Below are positions 42,057 through 53,280 of a stretch of 64,000 nucleotides of DNA, piece by piece. The stretch is from positions 2,046,001 through 2,110,000 of the forward strand of contig JASFAU010000001.1 of the NCBI GenBank assembly GCA_039704465.1, written 5' to 3'. Position numbers and translations under genes: made by a program. The notes under the pieces were generated by a model, which was given only the letters and a program-made list of their open reading frames with translations, searched no databases and was not told the DNA's origin. Each line of letters begins with the position of its first letter. The first letter of the stretch is position 1. Origin of the DNA: Plasmodiophora brassicae (Eukaryota > Endomyxa > Phytomyxea > Plasmodiophorida > Plasmodiophoridae).

Positions 42057-44331
42057 ATGCCGCTGTCCTGGACGCCGCCCGATGACGCGCTGCCGCTGAC
42101 GCCGTCCGAGTCGACGGGCACCGGGTCGCGATCGTCGCCGGTGTCGACGACGGCCCTGGCCGATTCGCTCGTCGACTGCAGCGGTCTGCGATGGACGGAA
42201 GTCGCCAAGATACATAGCCGGACGCGTGCGCTGCAGCCCGACCAGACGCACATCCTGACGCAGCATCGCGTGGACGCGTTCCCACGGGCGTCGCCGGATC
42301 CCGTCGTGTACCGGCGCAAGGCCACCGCGCCTGTCGCCTCCGTCGCCGACCGCATCGACGATATCCGGCAGTGTATAGGCGCCCGTCCTGATCTCGCCAA
42401 CGTGGTCGCCATCGTTCTCGCCGACGAACAGTCCCACCTGCAGTCCTGCATCGACCGTATCCTCAACGCCAACTCAGGTACGGGAACCACCACCAGCAGC
42501 ATGCTGCCTGACCGTATCGCCGTGCACATTGCTAATCTATGGGGACAGCCATGCAGTGGACGCTGACTTCGCCTGCGATTGCCCACATCGCGGCGCTGCT
42601 GACAGTATGCAAGCGGCTGCAATGCGAACGATCACGAACGAGGATCTCGTGTCAGAAGATCATGGCGGCTGCCGCTGGTGCATTCGACGACTGCGACTCG
42701 CCTGTTGGCAGTGAAAGCCGTGCCGGAAGCCGCCGGGAATCCGATGCGGGTAGTGAGGTGCTGCCGGCGTCCATACTGCGATACAATGTCGTCAAGATCA
42801 ACAGGATCAACCGAAACTCGCGCCGCGTGTTCGAAATTGACACGCTGCTGCACTCGCTGGCCATCGTCAAGCCCGAGTATGGGATTTCGGGTCACCCAAT
42901 CGCGGTTGACGATGCGACTAACACCGAGCGCAGGGTCGTCAGTGAGATGCTGAGCAGCCCCAGGCGCCGATCCGACCTGTCGCTATCGATGACGCTGACG
43001 CCATCATCGAATTCGTCATTGAACGGCATGAAGAGTACGTGTCGCATGCTGTGTCGAGCTTGGGCGGTTACGTTGACCGATGTTTTCGGGCAGTCGGCGC
43101 CGGTTCAACGGACACGTTTGACGATTGCGACAACATCCTTCTTCCAAGCACCATGATCCTCGATGTCGTCCTCGTCAAACCATCATCACGGAAGCGCTCG
43201 AACGGCCTTCCCGCTCCAGCAGAGATCCACATTCAGTATTTGTGTCAGTCCATGCGCAAGTCGAAACTGTTTCGAGGTAAACGCATCGTGCCCGATGGGC
43301 AACCAGGAACGCGCACGCGCCCCCCGCTAACTGGCTTGCCATGCCTGTGCAGGGCAGATGGATAGCGTCGCCCAGCGGGACCAGTTCTACAGGCAGCTCT
43401 GCATCCACGTCCTACAACGACCTCGCCTATGCAGCTCGACGTCCGCCTCGGCTGCCTCCATGCCTACAACAATCCCGCAGTCCATGGCAATGCATTCGTC
43501 GTCAGGAGCGCACCTGGCACATTCGCAACGGACCGTTCGCCGGGCGTTCTCCTCCACTTGCGACGCTTCGTCACTGCGCCGCATGTCCCGATCGATGTCG
43601 GGGTCTGCCGCCATCGCCGGAAGTTTGTCGAGGGCGGTCCTTGCGGACGACGACGCGTCAAATGGCGACGGCTGCGACCTGGCCAACTTGTCGTACGAGG
43701 CGGTGGCCGAGCGGGCGCACTCGAACTGGGCTCTAGACAAGCTCGCGCGTAACTGGTCGCTGTCCAAGGTCACTGACCTAAACAGGCGAACGCACGCCGA
43801 CCTCGTTCCGTTCAACGAGTAGGAAAACCGGATGCTTACCATGGCGTGCCGGTGCCTCGAACTGACAATGTCGTGCGCAGGTTAAGCGAAGAGATCCGAA
43901 CCGAGAAGGTCGACTGTGTTCGTCGAGTGTGTGCGGCCGTTGCCGAGCTGGGCTACACGATCGGCACCAAGCGTCGGTCGGCGACCGTCGACCTGGACCC
44001 GGCAGGCCAGCAGCAACTGGCAGACTGCGTCGCGATGATCTGCCACGAAACGTGGATCCAGTCGATGACGAGCCGGGCGTGGCGATACGGCCCGATGGAT
44101 GCCGTCAAGCGGCGGCACCCGAACCTGGTCCCATTCAGCTGCCTGAGCGATGTGATCCGCGGCGAATACCGATCCCAGGCGACGTTCATCGTGGATGCGT
44201 TCGGCGAGCTGGGCTCCCCGATCCATATCGAGAACGGGGCGCACGCCCAGTACCGCATGGCATCGTCGTCGTACCTCTGCTCCCCTCGTGCGTGCAGCCT
44301 GGCGCCCCTCGGTCCGATGCGCAATCGTTGA
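42057..44331 (+). CDS. Protein with two RyR domains
   Basis: Supported exons are 42057-42477, 42549-42604, 42656-~42880, 43353-43818 and 43881-44331; exons between ~42880 and 43352 are present but not resolved. The N-terminal part includes a PH/TH1-like strand pair (VVKINRINRNSRRVFEID). The C-terminal half carries two RyR domains: AERAHSNWALDKLARNW...H-A-D-L-V-P-F-N-E-L-S-E-E and CHETWIQSMTSRAWRYG...HPNLVPFSCLSDVIRGEYRS, each with the H-x-x-W...W-x-x-x...L-V-P-F...L-x-x-x-x-R pattern of ryanodine-receptor repeats, joined across the splice GA|GTAGG...CAG|G. No transmembrane or channel segment is visible, so it is not a full receptor. Confidence 0.75.
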
Positions 44332-44555
44332 CCGCTGCCACTGCAACCATTATTCGTGGTGCGGTCCCCTCCTCTGTACACGTCCACGACAACCCGTCGG
44401 TAATATATTGCTGCAAATGTAATATTGGAACCTGGGTGTGCCTGAGGTGACACGACGCCGTCCTGCATACGTATGAGGCGCGGGTCCTGATTCCGGGTGC
44501 GGAGCGCGCGCATTGCAGTGCCCGCACCCGCGCCCGCCCGATCAGACAGGTACTG

Positions 44556-45230
44556 ATGACGGGAGGCGCAGTTGCGCTGGCCGTGTCGTGTACGGCTGTA
44601 GTCGGCGTCCTTCTCGGCGCACTCGTCGAGCGCATCGCGCGACGCTCAACGCCCGCCGTTGAGCACCTGCCACACGCCGCTGCCCATGCCATGGTGGATG
44701 ATGACGAATCGGACAGCGACGAAGGGGACGACGACGACGACGACCTGCGCCTGATGCTGGTCGTCCGGCAAGACCTGAAGATGGGCCGTGGGAAGGCGTG
44801 CGGTACGACGAGATCCACGGCGATCTCTCCGTGAATGGTTCATCGAACTGACATGCGGGGGGTGCTAGCACAATGTGCACATGCGGCCCTGGGCGCGTAC
44901 AAGGCCGGCGTACGCGACCAGCCCGATCTCGTCCGCCGTTGGCGATTGTCCGGAGAGACCAAGATCGCCGTCAAGGCCAACACGCTGTCTGACCTGTACG
45001 TCGTCACATGGACTGCACGTCAGGCGTGAACCGAAATCTCATGTTCGCTTGTTTCCCGGCGGAACAGCGAATCCACAGCACAGGCCGCCGAACGCGCCGG
45101 GATCGCCACCCATACGGTCGTCGATGCGGGCAGGACGCAGGTGCCTGCCCATTCCGTCACTGTCCTGGCCGTCGGTCCTGCTACCAGCCACCAGTTACGG
45201 AATGTCACCGGCCACCTCAAGCTGCTCTAG
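44556..45230 (+). CDS. PTRH2: Peptidyl-tRNA hydrolase 2
   Basis: Exons 44556-44802, 44869-44995 and 45068-45230 join in phase to 178 residues (human 179). An N-terminal hydrophobic segment (AVALAVSCTAVVGVLLGALV) matches the mitochondrial anchor of animal PTRH2, followed by an acidic linker. The catalytic core is intact: LMLVVRQDLKMGRGK, A-Q-C-A-H-A-A, KIAVKANTLSDL, THTVVDAGRTQVPAHSVTVL, A-V-G-P and the terminal TGHLKLL. It cleaves peptidyl-tRNA released from stalled ribosomes. Confidence 0.95.
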
Positions 45231-45352
45231 GCACGTACGCGTGTGGGCGGCGTCGATCCGGCAGTTAATTCTCCATATACGACACCAGGCACTGTGCGTT
45301 GTTAGAATCTTCATTCATACAGGGTAGTCGCATTAAGGCAGGTTGGCTCCTG

Positions 45353-45554
45353 TCAATATTGCCGCATCGTCGCCCGACCTGGTCGCCGGCGCCCGACTTC
45401 ATCGCCTTCGTCATCCGAGTCGCGGTACGGATCCGCATTCTCGACGGCGTCGTCGTCGAGTTCGTCCGATGACCCACAGTCGTCCGAGGCGGCCGCCTCC
45501 TGGTCGTCGTCCTCGTCGTCATCGGTCTTGTAGTCATCCTCGCTGTGGTCATCA

Positions 45555-45585
<31 letters not shown>

Positions 45586-48500
45586 CAACCTCCGAGGCGT
45601 TCGCATCGACAACGGGCTTCGGCTCGTCCCGGTGGATGCTGTAGTCCTCGACCGTCGTCAGCATGTCGACAATGTTGCCGATCAGCTGTCGCCCCAGACG
45701 GTCCCACTGGTCGGCGCGTTCCGCGTCCTTGTCACGCTGCCGGTGCGTGACGGCCCAGTCCATGTACTTCTGCATGTACATCCGCGCATCACGAACGCAT
45801 CGCGCCCGACGATCATCGCCGACGACGACCCGCAGGCACTTGTCCAGGTGGGCGGCATACACGACGCCCTTGGCGACCGCCAGCGATGGGCGCATGAGAA
45901 GCCAGTTGAACGTGACGGCACCGGCCAGCAGGGTCAGCGACAGCGGGCACGCCTTCGTCGTCTCACGGACGAACAGGAAGTTGTCGACGGACTGGCGTTC
46001 GGCGTACGACAGCAGGCGAACGGGCAGGACGGGGCCGGACGCGGCCGTCGCAGCCACCTCCTCCATGCTCGTGCTGGAACACTCCGACATGGACACGTAC
46101 TTCCACGAGTTCACCGACCCCTTGTCGAGGCGCATGCGCGCGTACACGCTCGTCTCGCCGATCGGCAGGTACTCGTCCTTGCCGGCGACCTGCGCCACGT
46201 TCGGGTACAGCGACCCGCACAGGACGGCACGAACGACGCGCATGTCGTGCGAGTTCACGTTATACTCGGTGCCGCCGAGGATGTCGGTGTCGCGGGCGAA
46301 CCGCCCAATCGGGCGATAGTGACGGCCGAGCAGGCCGCTGTCCTCGATGACGCGGAACAGCTGTTGGCGCGTGCGAAGGATGTTCACCATGGACATGTGG
46401 TGCAGGTAGTTGTCCATGGCCATCTGCCGGGACTGCCCTTCGTGCAACCAGGTCTGGAACGCCAACAGCGCCATCAGCTGGTCGCTCTCCGTCCCGACAC
46501 CGAACCGGGACACGATCACATCGCGGGCGTTGTTGCGTTCGTCGGGGTGGAACCCCCAGACGGATCGCCCGACGGTCATGGTCGACGCCAGCGTCAGGCA
46601 CGGATCCAGACAGCCGAACGTCGCACCGGTGATGACCATCTTGGCGATCCAGGGATCACACGGCATCTCCGCCATGACTTCACCGAGCGACGTCAGGTTC
46701 TCGTTGGTGTCCAGGGCGCCCAGGCCGAGCAGCGACCGGATCGCGTACTGGATGTTGGCGGCCGTCGGCGGTTCCGGCGCACGCGCCAGGATCGCTTCCG
46801 TGGAGTCGCCCGACAGGCGCAGGGCCTTGATGGCGAGGACGGCGGCCTGCAGGTCGATGCGCAGCAACTCGGGCAGCAGCGAATGCGGCGTGACCTGACG
46901 GCGCCACCGCGTCATCAGCGTGTAGTAGACGCCGGGTTGCACACGACCGGCGCGTCCGATACGCTGCTTGATGTTCGACTGGGACGCCCAGACCGAGGCC
47001 AGCGACGACGTGCGCTTCTCGGGGTCGTACGACGTGATGCGGACCTTGCCGCCGTCGATGACGCACCCGATGTCGTTAATCTAGAACAGAACAGACGCAG
47101 GTCAGCCATGGATGGCAGCAGGACGAACGGGCGCGGCAGGGTGTACGTACAGTGACACTCGTCTCGGCAATGTTCGTCGACAGGATAATCTTACGCTGGC
47201 CGGGTGCGGGCTTGTCGAACACGCTCTGCTGCGTCTGCTGCGGCATGGAGCTGTGCAGCGTGTAGATGTGGAAGCGCGACTCGTCGGACAGGCCCAGCTG
47301 GAATCGGTCGCCGCGCAGGCGTCGTTGCAGGGCGGAGATCTCCGCCCAGCCGGGCAGGAACACCAGAATGGACAGGTCGTTGTCGAGCGTCTGCGTCACG
47401 TGCGTCACGAGGACCTCGATGAGGTCGGCGGGCAGGTCGCGCGTGTGCGTCTGGTCGTCGAGCTCGGCAGAGACCCACCGCTCCGTCTCGGCGCTGTTCG
47501 CCAGGAAGTCGGCGTACTGCGGCACCTTCCTCAGCATGGCCAGGCAGTCCTCCAGGTGGAACTCCTTCACCGGGAACATGCGACCTTTCACCGACACGAC
47601 AGGGACGTTACCGCCAAAGTACGACCGGAACAGGTCGATGTCGGCGGTGGCCGACATGAGGACCAGGCGCAGGTCGGGGCGTTTCGGCAGCAGATCGCGC
47701 AGGGCGATCATGGCCAGGTCCGTGTTCAGGTCGCGTTCGTGCACCTCATCCAGGACGACGTGCGTGACGCCCTGCAGCGTGGGGTCGACTCGCAGGCGAC
47801 GCAGAAGGACACCGGTCGTGACGAACACGGCCGACGCCTGGTCTGGGCCCGTGGTCGGCCGCCGCGAGTCGAACCGGACCGCGTACCCGATGGCGCTGTT
47901 GACACCGACCCGCTCGCCACGTTCATGAGCGACGCGTTCAGCAATGGAGATGGCGGCGATACGACGCGGCTGCGTGATCAGCAGCGATGGCGGCGTGCCA
48001 CCGAGCTCCTTGTGCTCGGCCATGATGTACTGCGGCAGCTGTGTCGTCTTACCCGCACCCGTCTCCGCTGCGATGATCGTCACTTGCGACTTGCTGATCG
48101 TGTTCAGCAGCTCGACGTATCGGGACGCGATCGGCATCGATGTGTTGATGTAGGGCGGTATGGTTGTCGTCTGAGGGCTGTCCTGCTCGGTGGCAACCGG
48201 CGTCGTCGTCGTCATGGACGGCGCAGAGGCGGCAGGCTTCGTCGCGGACGACAACGTCGTCGCCGGGGAAGCGGTCGTTGTCGGCAGCACCGCAGGGTCC
48301 AGGAAGAGGAGATCCGATTCGGGTGCGGTCCCGGAGAATGCATCGGCAAGGCGGCACTGTTCCAGGGTTCGTTCGGTGGCCTCCAGGACGGTCTCGTTGA
48401 TGCGGACGGTCAGCGGGCGCTGCAGGACGTTCTGCAGGCGGTCCTTGAACGGGGCGCTGTGCGCCAGGAAGAAATCGATGAACGTCTTGTCGCATTCGTT

Positions 48501-49634
48501 GACGAGCAGCGACGCGAACCCGCGCTCGCATTCCTCGCGAGCGAATTGCAAGCGGAACTGTTGGGCGGTGAAGCGCAGGCCGCGGACCGGGGCGGTGCGA
48601 TCCGGTCGCGTGTGCTCCGGCATGTCCAGGGACGCCTTCCATCCCAGCTGCAGTTCTGTGTCGTGCTTGTGCTTCTTGCCCTTCTTCTTCCTCTTAGGTT
48701 TCAGCTCGTCGCACTTGATGATTGGCGACGGCAGGCCGTACCGGGCACAGTAGAAGTCGATGAACTCGCGATCGATGCCTTCGCGTACCGGCAACTGATA
48801 CATCCGGGTCGGCATCGTGTCGCCCACCTTCTCCGGTTCGATCACCGGCAACGGGTACGCAGCGGTCGCGTCCTTGGCCTTCCCGGGGGCCTTCTTCTCG
48901 TACTGCGGCGTCTTGCCCATCAGGGCGAGCTTGACCTCGTCCTGGACCTTGGGAGGAGGCACACCGACGGCCTCGGCGTGCTCTTCCGCGTTCGCTTCCA
49001 GATGTTGCGTCATGAACGCGCTGTCCAGCATTGCCTTGTGCTCCGGGCTGAGTTCCGGTGCGACGCCCAGTTCCTTGAGACGTTTGCGCGCCTCCTCCGC
49101 CTCCTTCTTCTGCTGCTTACGCAGAAGCTTGCGCTGACGACGTTCGGCAAGCTTCGCCTGGCGTTTGCCTTCCGGGGATTGACGATGGCGTTCTGCCATG
49201 ATTTCGTGTGCATCCAGACCGGCGGCCTCGAGCTCGGCGATCTCGGCGGCCAGCGCCTCCTCGCGCAGGCGCTTCTTGACGACCTTGGGCAGCTTCACTG
49301 GTTGCGGTGCACATTCCTCGAACTCTTGCGCCAGCATGTCGTTGATGTCCCAGATCGGCGTCACCTTCAACGTCTCCCTGACTCGGCGTTTCTTGGTGCG
49401 CGCCAGTTCCAGACCGCGTTGCATACGTTCGGCGACCGCCGATCGAATCGACGCGGACTGCATAGCCATGGAGCCCTGTAACTCCTCGTCCATGAAGTCG
49501 AGCGACGACGGCCGCGCCATGGCATTGAAATCGATATCGCCACCTAGTTCCTCGATCGCCGGCATGGCTGCAGACTTGCCTAGAGTGCGACGACATAACG
49601 CGGCACCGCCGCCGATCGACGATATCCTATGCAT
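45353..49634 (-). CDS. Large DExH-box RNA helicase
   Basis: Exons on the minus strand are 49634-47151 and 47080-45353, separated by one 70-nt intron, giving 1,403 residues. The intron joins AETSVT to INDIGCVIDGGKV exactly in the helicase core. Motifs: I (AAETGAGKTTQ), II (DEVH within LDEVHERD), III (SAT), V (STNIAETS) and VI (QRIGRAGR), then a winged-helix/ratchet domain and OB fold (GVYYTLMTRW...DPWIAKMVITGATFGCLDP). DEVH rather than DEAH and the long N-terminus with a basic K-P-K-R-K-K-K block point to the DHX9/29/36/57 group rather than the spliceosomal DEAH set. The C-terminus is poly-acidic, with a 12-Asp run from GTC repeats. Confidence 0.9.
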
Positions 49635-50695
49635 GAAGAACGATCAGAGCAATGGGTGAGACACTGCCGGTCGCTCGAACGTACGAGACGCGCAGGGCCA
49701 GACGATGCGTGATGTTGCAGAAGCGGAGCATGGCTGGACGACGGTGCCGTCGGCGGTCGATGTGCCGCGGATCGTGCGAATCGTCAGACCCGCCAGGGAC
49801 GGGCAGGGACCAGCCGCGTCTATCAGGAGCTGGCTAGGTCGAGCGGGAACGGGCGCCCCGGCACGCAAGATGATGTGCAGTCAGTCCGCAGACGGCGGCC
49901 CCACGGGGTAGCTGCTACGGGGCCACCGGGACCACCCCCCGACGACTGGCGGAACGGACCCTTTGCATTCGCTCTAGCTGCAGAAGTGCGATTCGCGCCT
50001 CAACATGCCCCAGTGCCAGCGCATGAGCGAACACTTACACTTGACGAGGTCTGTGCGCTGAATGCTCATCATTCATCCGGAGCAGGGTCTTCTGTTCACC
50101 CGCTTCGCAGTCTATCGTGAAACGTTCCGCGAGTCAGGGGTTGTATACGACAGGCAGTGACTGGCCTGTCAAGTACTGGTGATTACTGGGGACAGCGCGT
50201 ATGCCCAGTGGTATCTGAGCGAAAGTGCCCAGTGCGCGAACGAACGCGTGTCGCGCCCTGTCCACCATCAGCGTCCCGCCGACCGATCCTGTTGGTCGCC
50301 ATCTAAATCCGAAGTCGTGTTATACAGCGACGCGGCAGTCGGTCGTGCGGACGCGGCACGTCTGGCAGCGCATCCAGGCTGACTGCTGGGACAGCGATGG
50401 AGATGCTGGAACGCCCGAATGGACACAATTCGTTAATTGGCACGTTAACAACGGTACATTAGCATTGCCGACGACAACGTCTAGATGGAATATCGACGCA
50501 GAACATCAGTTGAACGGGATACCCAGCGCCCAGCTTTATGTACAAGAGCCGCTGCAATAATCGTCCATCATCTGCGTCCTGCAGGCGACGGGTATCGTCG
50601 ATGACAAATCTTCTGACCCGGTACTGAGCGTCGGTCCAGGTACTTTACAATAGATTACATAGGGAATCGAACGTTCCGTATGGAGGTCAACTGTG
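49635..50695. other. Unresolved region, probable exons of a plus-strand gene
   Basis: Several short protein-like segments occur on the plus strand, e.g. LLFTRFAVYRETFRESGVVY near 50090 and VWQRIQADCWDSDGDAGTPE near 50350. I could not connect them by convincing splice sites. They may belong to the SAM-containing gene next door. Confidence 0.35.
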
Positions 50696-50890
50696 ATGCC
50701 GTACTACGGTGAGGACGATCATGTGGTCGGCGAACTTCTGCGACCTATCGGGTTGGAGGACCGAATCGAACTGTTTCGCAAGGCAGATATTGGCCTGGAC
50801 GTGCTCGCTAAACTGGCCGAGCCGCACATCATTAGTCTAGGCATGACGAAGCTCGGACAGCGACGTAGAATGCTGCGCGCCTGCCTGCAA
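50696..50890 (+). CDS. SAM-domain exon
   Basis: A 65-codon exon ending in phase 0 at CAA|GTACCA. It encodes a SAM domain: VGELLRPIGLEDRIELFRKA, D-I-G-L-D-V-L-A-K-L, SLGMTKLGQRRRMLRACLQ. The pattern L-x-x-x-G-L-x-x-Y/R...L-x-x-L...D-L-x-x-L-G-I/M-x-x-x-G-x-R-x-x-x-L-x-x-x-x-x is present. It may be the 3' part of a separate gene or the 5' exon of the TRAF gene: the next exon has a CAG acceptor in the same phase, at the cost of a 0.3-kb intron. Confidence 0.6.
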
Positions 50891-51202
50891 GTACCATCAA
50901 GAGATTGTCAGATCTATCCCGGGTAGCGTGTAGATATACCAATGCATCATCCGTGCAGCTACCTGAGTCTGTGCGTGTCCTTATCCGTCTGCGAACGCCC
51001 TGCGTTGTCCTGGCGTGCATGGTACGCACAGGCTTGGTCTTTCGAGCCAGCGAGCGTCGTTGAAAGCGCTGACGTTCTGCGTGCGCCTATAATTAGTTTC
51101 GACTTGGCAGTCACGCACACGCACTGCGGTTCTGACCAGTCCGCACTATTTCGCCACAGGAGTCGCTGACCTTGTCGCGCGCTGGGCCAACGCGTCTTCG
51201 TG

Positions 51203-53076
51203 ATGCAGGCGGAGCGAGATCGACGTCGCCGCAGCGTTTTTCCTGTCGAACGCAGCCAGTTTCTGGCTGAGGTACGTCCTTCCATCATTGCGTTCCTGTG
51301 CATCGCTGATTCATGCTGCACCTATGCAGATCCAGTGTTCAATCTGCGCCGTCCTCATCCATCCATCTGTTATGAAGAGGTTCGTAGTGGAAGATGCTCG
51401 TCGCCGATTGTTTCTGAAGCATCGCATACAGCTGCCCCAATGGGCACCTGTTCTGTGAGCCATGCATAACGACTCAGCTTGCGCTCGATCCGCACTGCCC
51501 GGTCGATCAGGTCCCGCTGAGGGTCGATCAGCTATCCGATTGTCCCATTGCGTGCCGAATCGTTGGCCGCATGATCGTATACTGCCCATTGTCTGACCAT
51601 GGGCGGCTCTGCCCATGGCAGGGGCCTGTGAGCGATGTTGATGGGCACCTGGCGGGTTCATGTGCCGTTGGTAATGCACGGTGTCTGCTACCGGCCTCTA
51701 CCGTTGCAGGTGTCGCCAGGGAAGACCTCGACAGCCATATAGAACCCTGCGCATTGGAGATCATCGATTGCCCCAATGAATGCTCTGTGCGGTGCCAGCG
51801 ATCGACCATCGGCGAGCACCTGCGTACGTGCCCCAAACAGATCATTGATTGCCCCAACAAGTGCACTGTTGCTGGTCAACAAATACGGCAGGTTGTTCGA
51901 GGAGACGTGGGGTCGCATCGTGACGTTTGCGACATGCAGGACGTTCAGTGCAAGTTCTGGGCGGTCGGTTGCACTACGCCGCTTCGAAGAAAGGATATCA
52001 CTAGCCATGAGGAGACCTCTGTCGAGCATCACCGACGACTTCTGGAAGCCCATAATGCAGGTAATAACCTTATTGTTTCGCCATTATTCGGCCGTTAACA
52101 ACAGTACACAGGGTTTGTTGCCGCCCTGCAACGCCTGGCGCAGCTAGAAGCTAACGAGCAGACCCTGAAGCGCGAACTAACGCGGCTGGAGGCGCGCATG
52201 GTTGACCAAGAATCGCGTCTAGCGACCCGCCTGGATGACGTATCGGCTTCGGTTTGGCGCGTGGCCAACGATAACACGAACGGGCGCTCGTCTCGCTGGC
52301 GAACATCCACGAAAACCGTTCGGGATGCAACACTTGATATTCAAGTAGGAAGATGCTCTGTCAGGAGCCGTTGACCATTCAGCTGACGATTGTGCATATG
52401 CTGCCAGGTTGACCGAAGCTGGGAGCGTGTCGAGCGTCTATGTCTGGAGCTGAAGACCCGGGACCATGAGCATCGGGCCGAACTGGATCGATTGCGCGAC
52501 CACATTGGCAATGTGATCGTATCCGGGCGCAGCGAACAGGTCCAGATGACATGGTGGCTGACCTGCGAGCACCTGGTCGCTGCTACGCCGCTGTTCAGCA
52601 GCGACTTTGTCGCATTCGGTTTGTCTTTCGAGTTGGGCGTGACCGCGCCGTCAAGCACCGACGGGTGGCGAGGGTTCTGCGTACGCGTTGTGAACCGGAA
52701 AGGTTCGGGCGCGTTCCGCGTTGTCATGTCGTACGAGGTACGGCGACCAGTTCATCATCAATACTTGATTTTAACATTGGCCGTCCAACCGCATTAGGTA
52801 TCAATCATGCTGCCCGACGGTCGGTCGTTAGTGGACGGCTTGCGATGCGCGAAGCAAGTGTACCAGAAGAGCCCGGGTCAGGACAACTGGGGGTTCCGCC
52901 GGTTTCTGAAAAGCGACTCCGACCAGTGGCAGGCGATCATGGGCGCTGGAGGCATGCAGGTCAACGTTGTTCTTACCCGCAGCTATCCATCCGGCGCCCC
53001 GGTAACGCCGCGCGCTGACAGCGCCTCGGCAGCGGCCCGATACCCGCGCCTGGATGGCGCTGGCCAGGGCCCCTAA
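51203..53076 (+). CDS. TRAF-family protein (RING, TRAF zinc fingers, coiled coil, MATH)
   Basis: Exons 51203-51271, 51330-51379, 51432-52060, 52112-52344, 52408-52737 and 52798-53076 join in phase to 529 residues. A RING finger (IQCSICAVLIHPSV, then C-P-N-G-H-L-F-C-E-P-C, D-P-H-C-P) is split by an intron; its last position reads CPVD where C-P-x-C is expected. TRAF-type zinc fingers follow with repeated C-x(6)-C...H-x(3)-C spacing (IIDCPNECSVRCQRSTIGEH and similar). Then a coiled coil (LQRLAQLEANEQTLKRELTR) and a MATH domain with W-x-L-T and W-G-F-R-R-F-L-K. TRAF proteins act as E3/adaptor scaffolds in signalling. The start may lie further upstream in the SAM exon. Confidence 0.85.
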
Positions 53077-53280
53077 TGTTCATAAATTATTCTCTGACAT
53101 TCGTGTCAATCGGCGATTGTGATCAGGAGCGACCCCTTTTTTTTGCCGAATTCGCTATCTGGTGCGGGCGGTGCCCCCATTTGGTGGAGCGTCAGTCGGG
53201 CCGACCAGTCTGTGGTTCACTACCGTTTGGTCCGTGAAGGGGTTACGACCCTTCGCGCGCCGGCCGACCCCATCGTCGTC

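Noticed and set aside
45555..45582. (GTC)n run as a possible regulatory repeat
   Set aside because: It codes for poly-Asp in the helicase C-terminus.
45545..47155. A 536-codon plus-strand frame
   Set aside because: Antisense to the second helicase exon, with shadow composition.
47112..49481. A 789-codon open frame on the plus strand
   Set aside because: It is antisense to the helicase. The protein is Arg/Leu/Gln-rich without motifs; GC-rich codon bias opens the frame.
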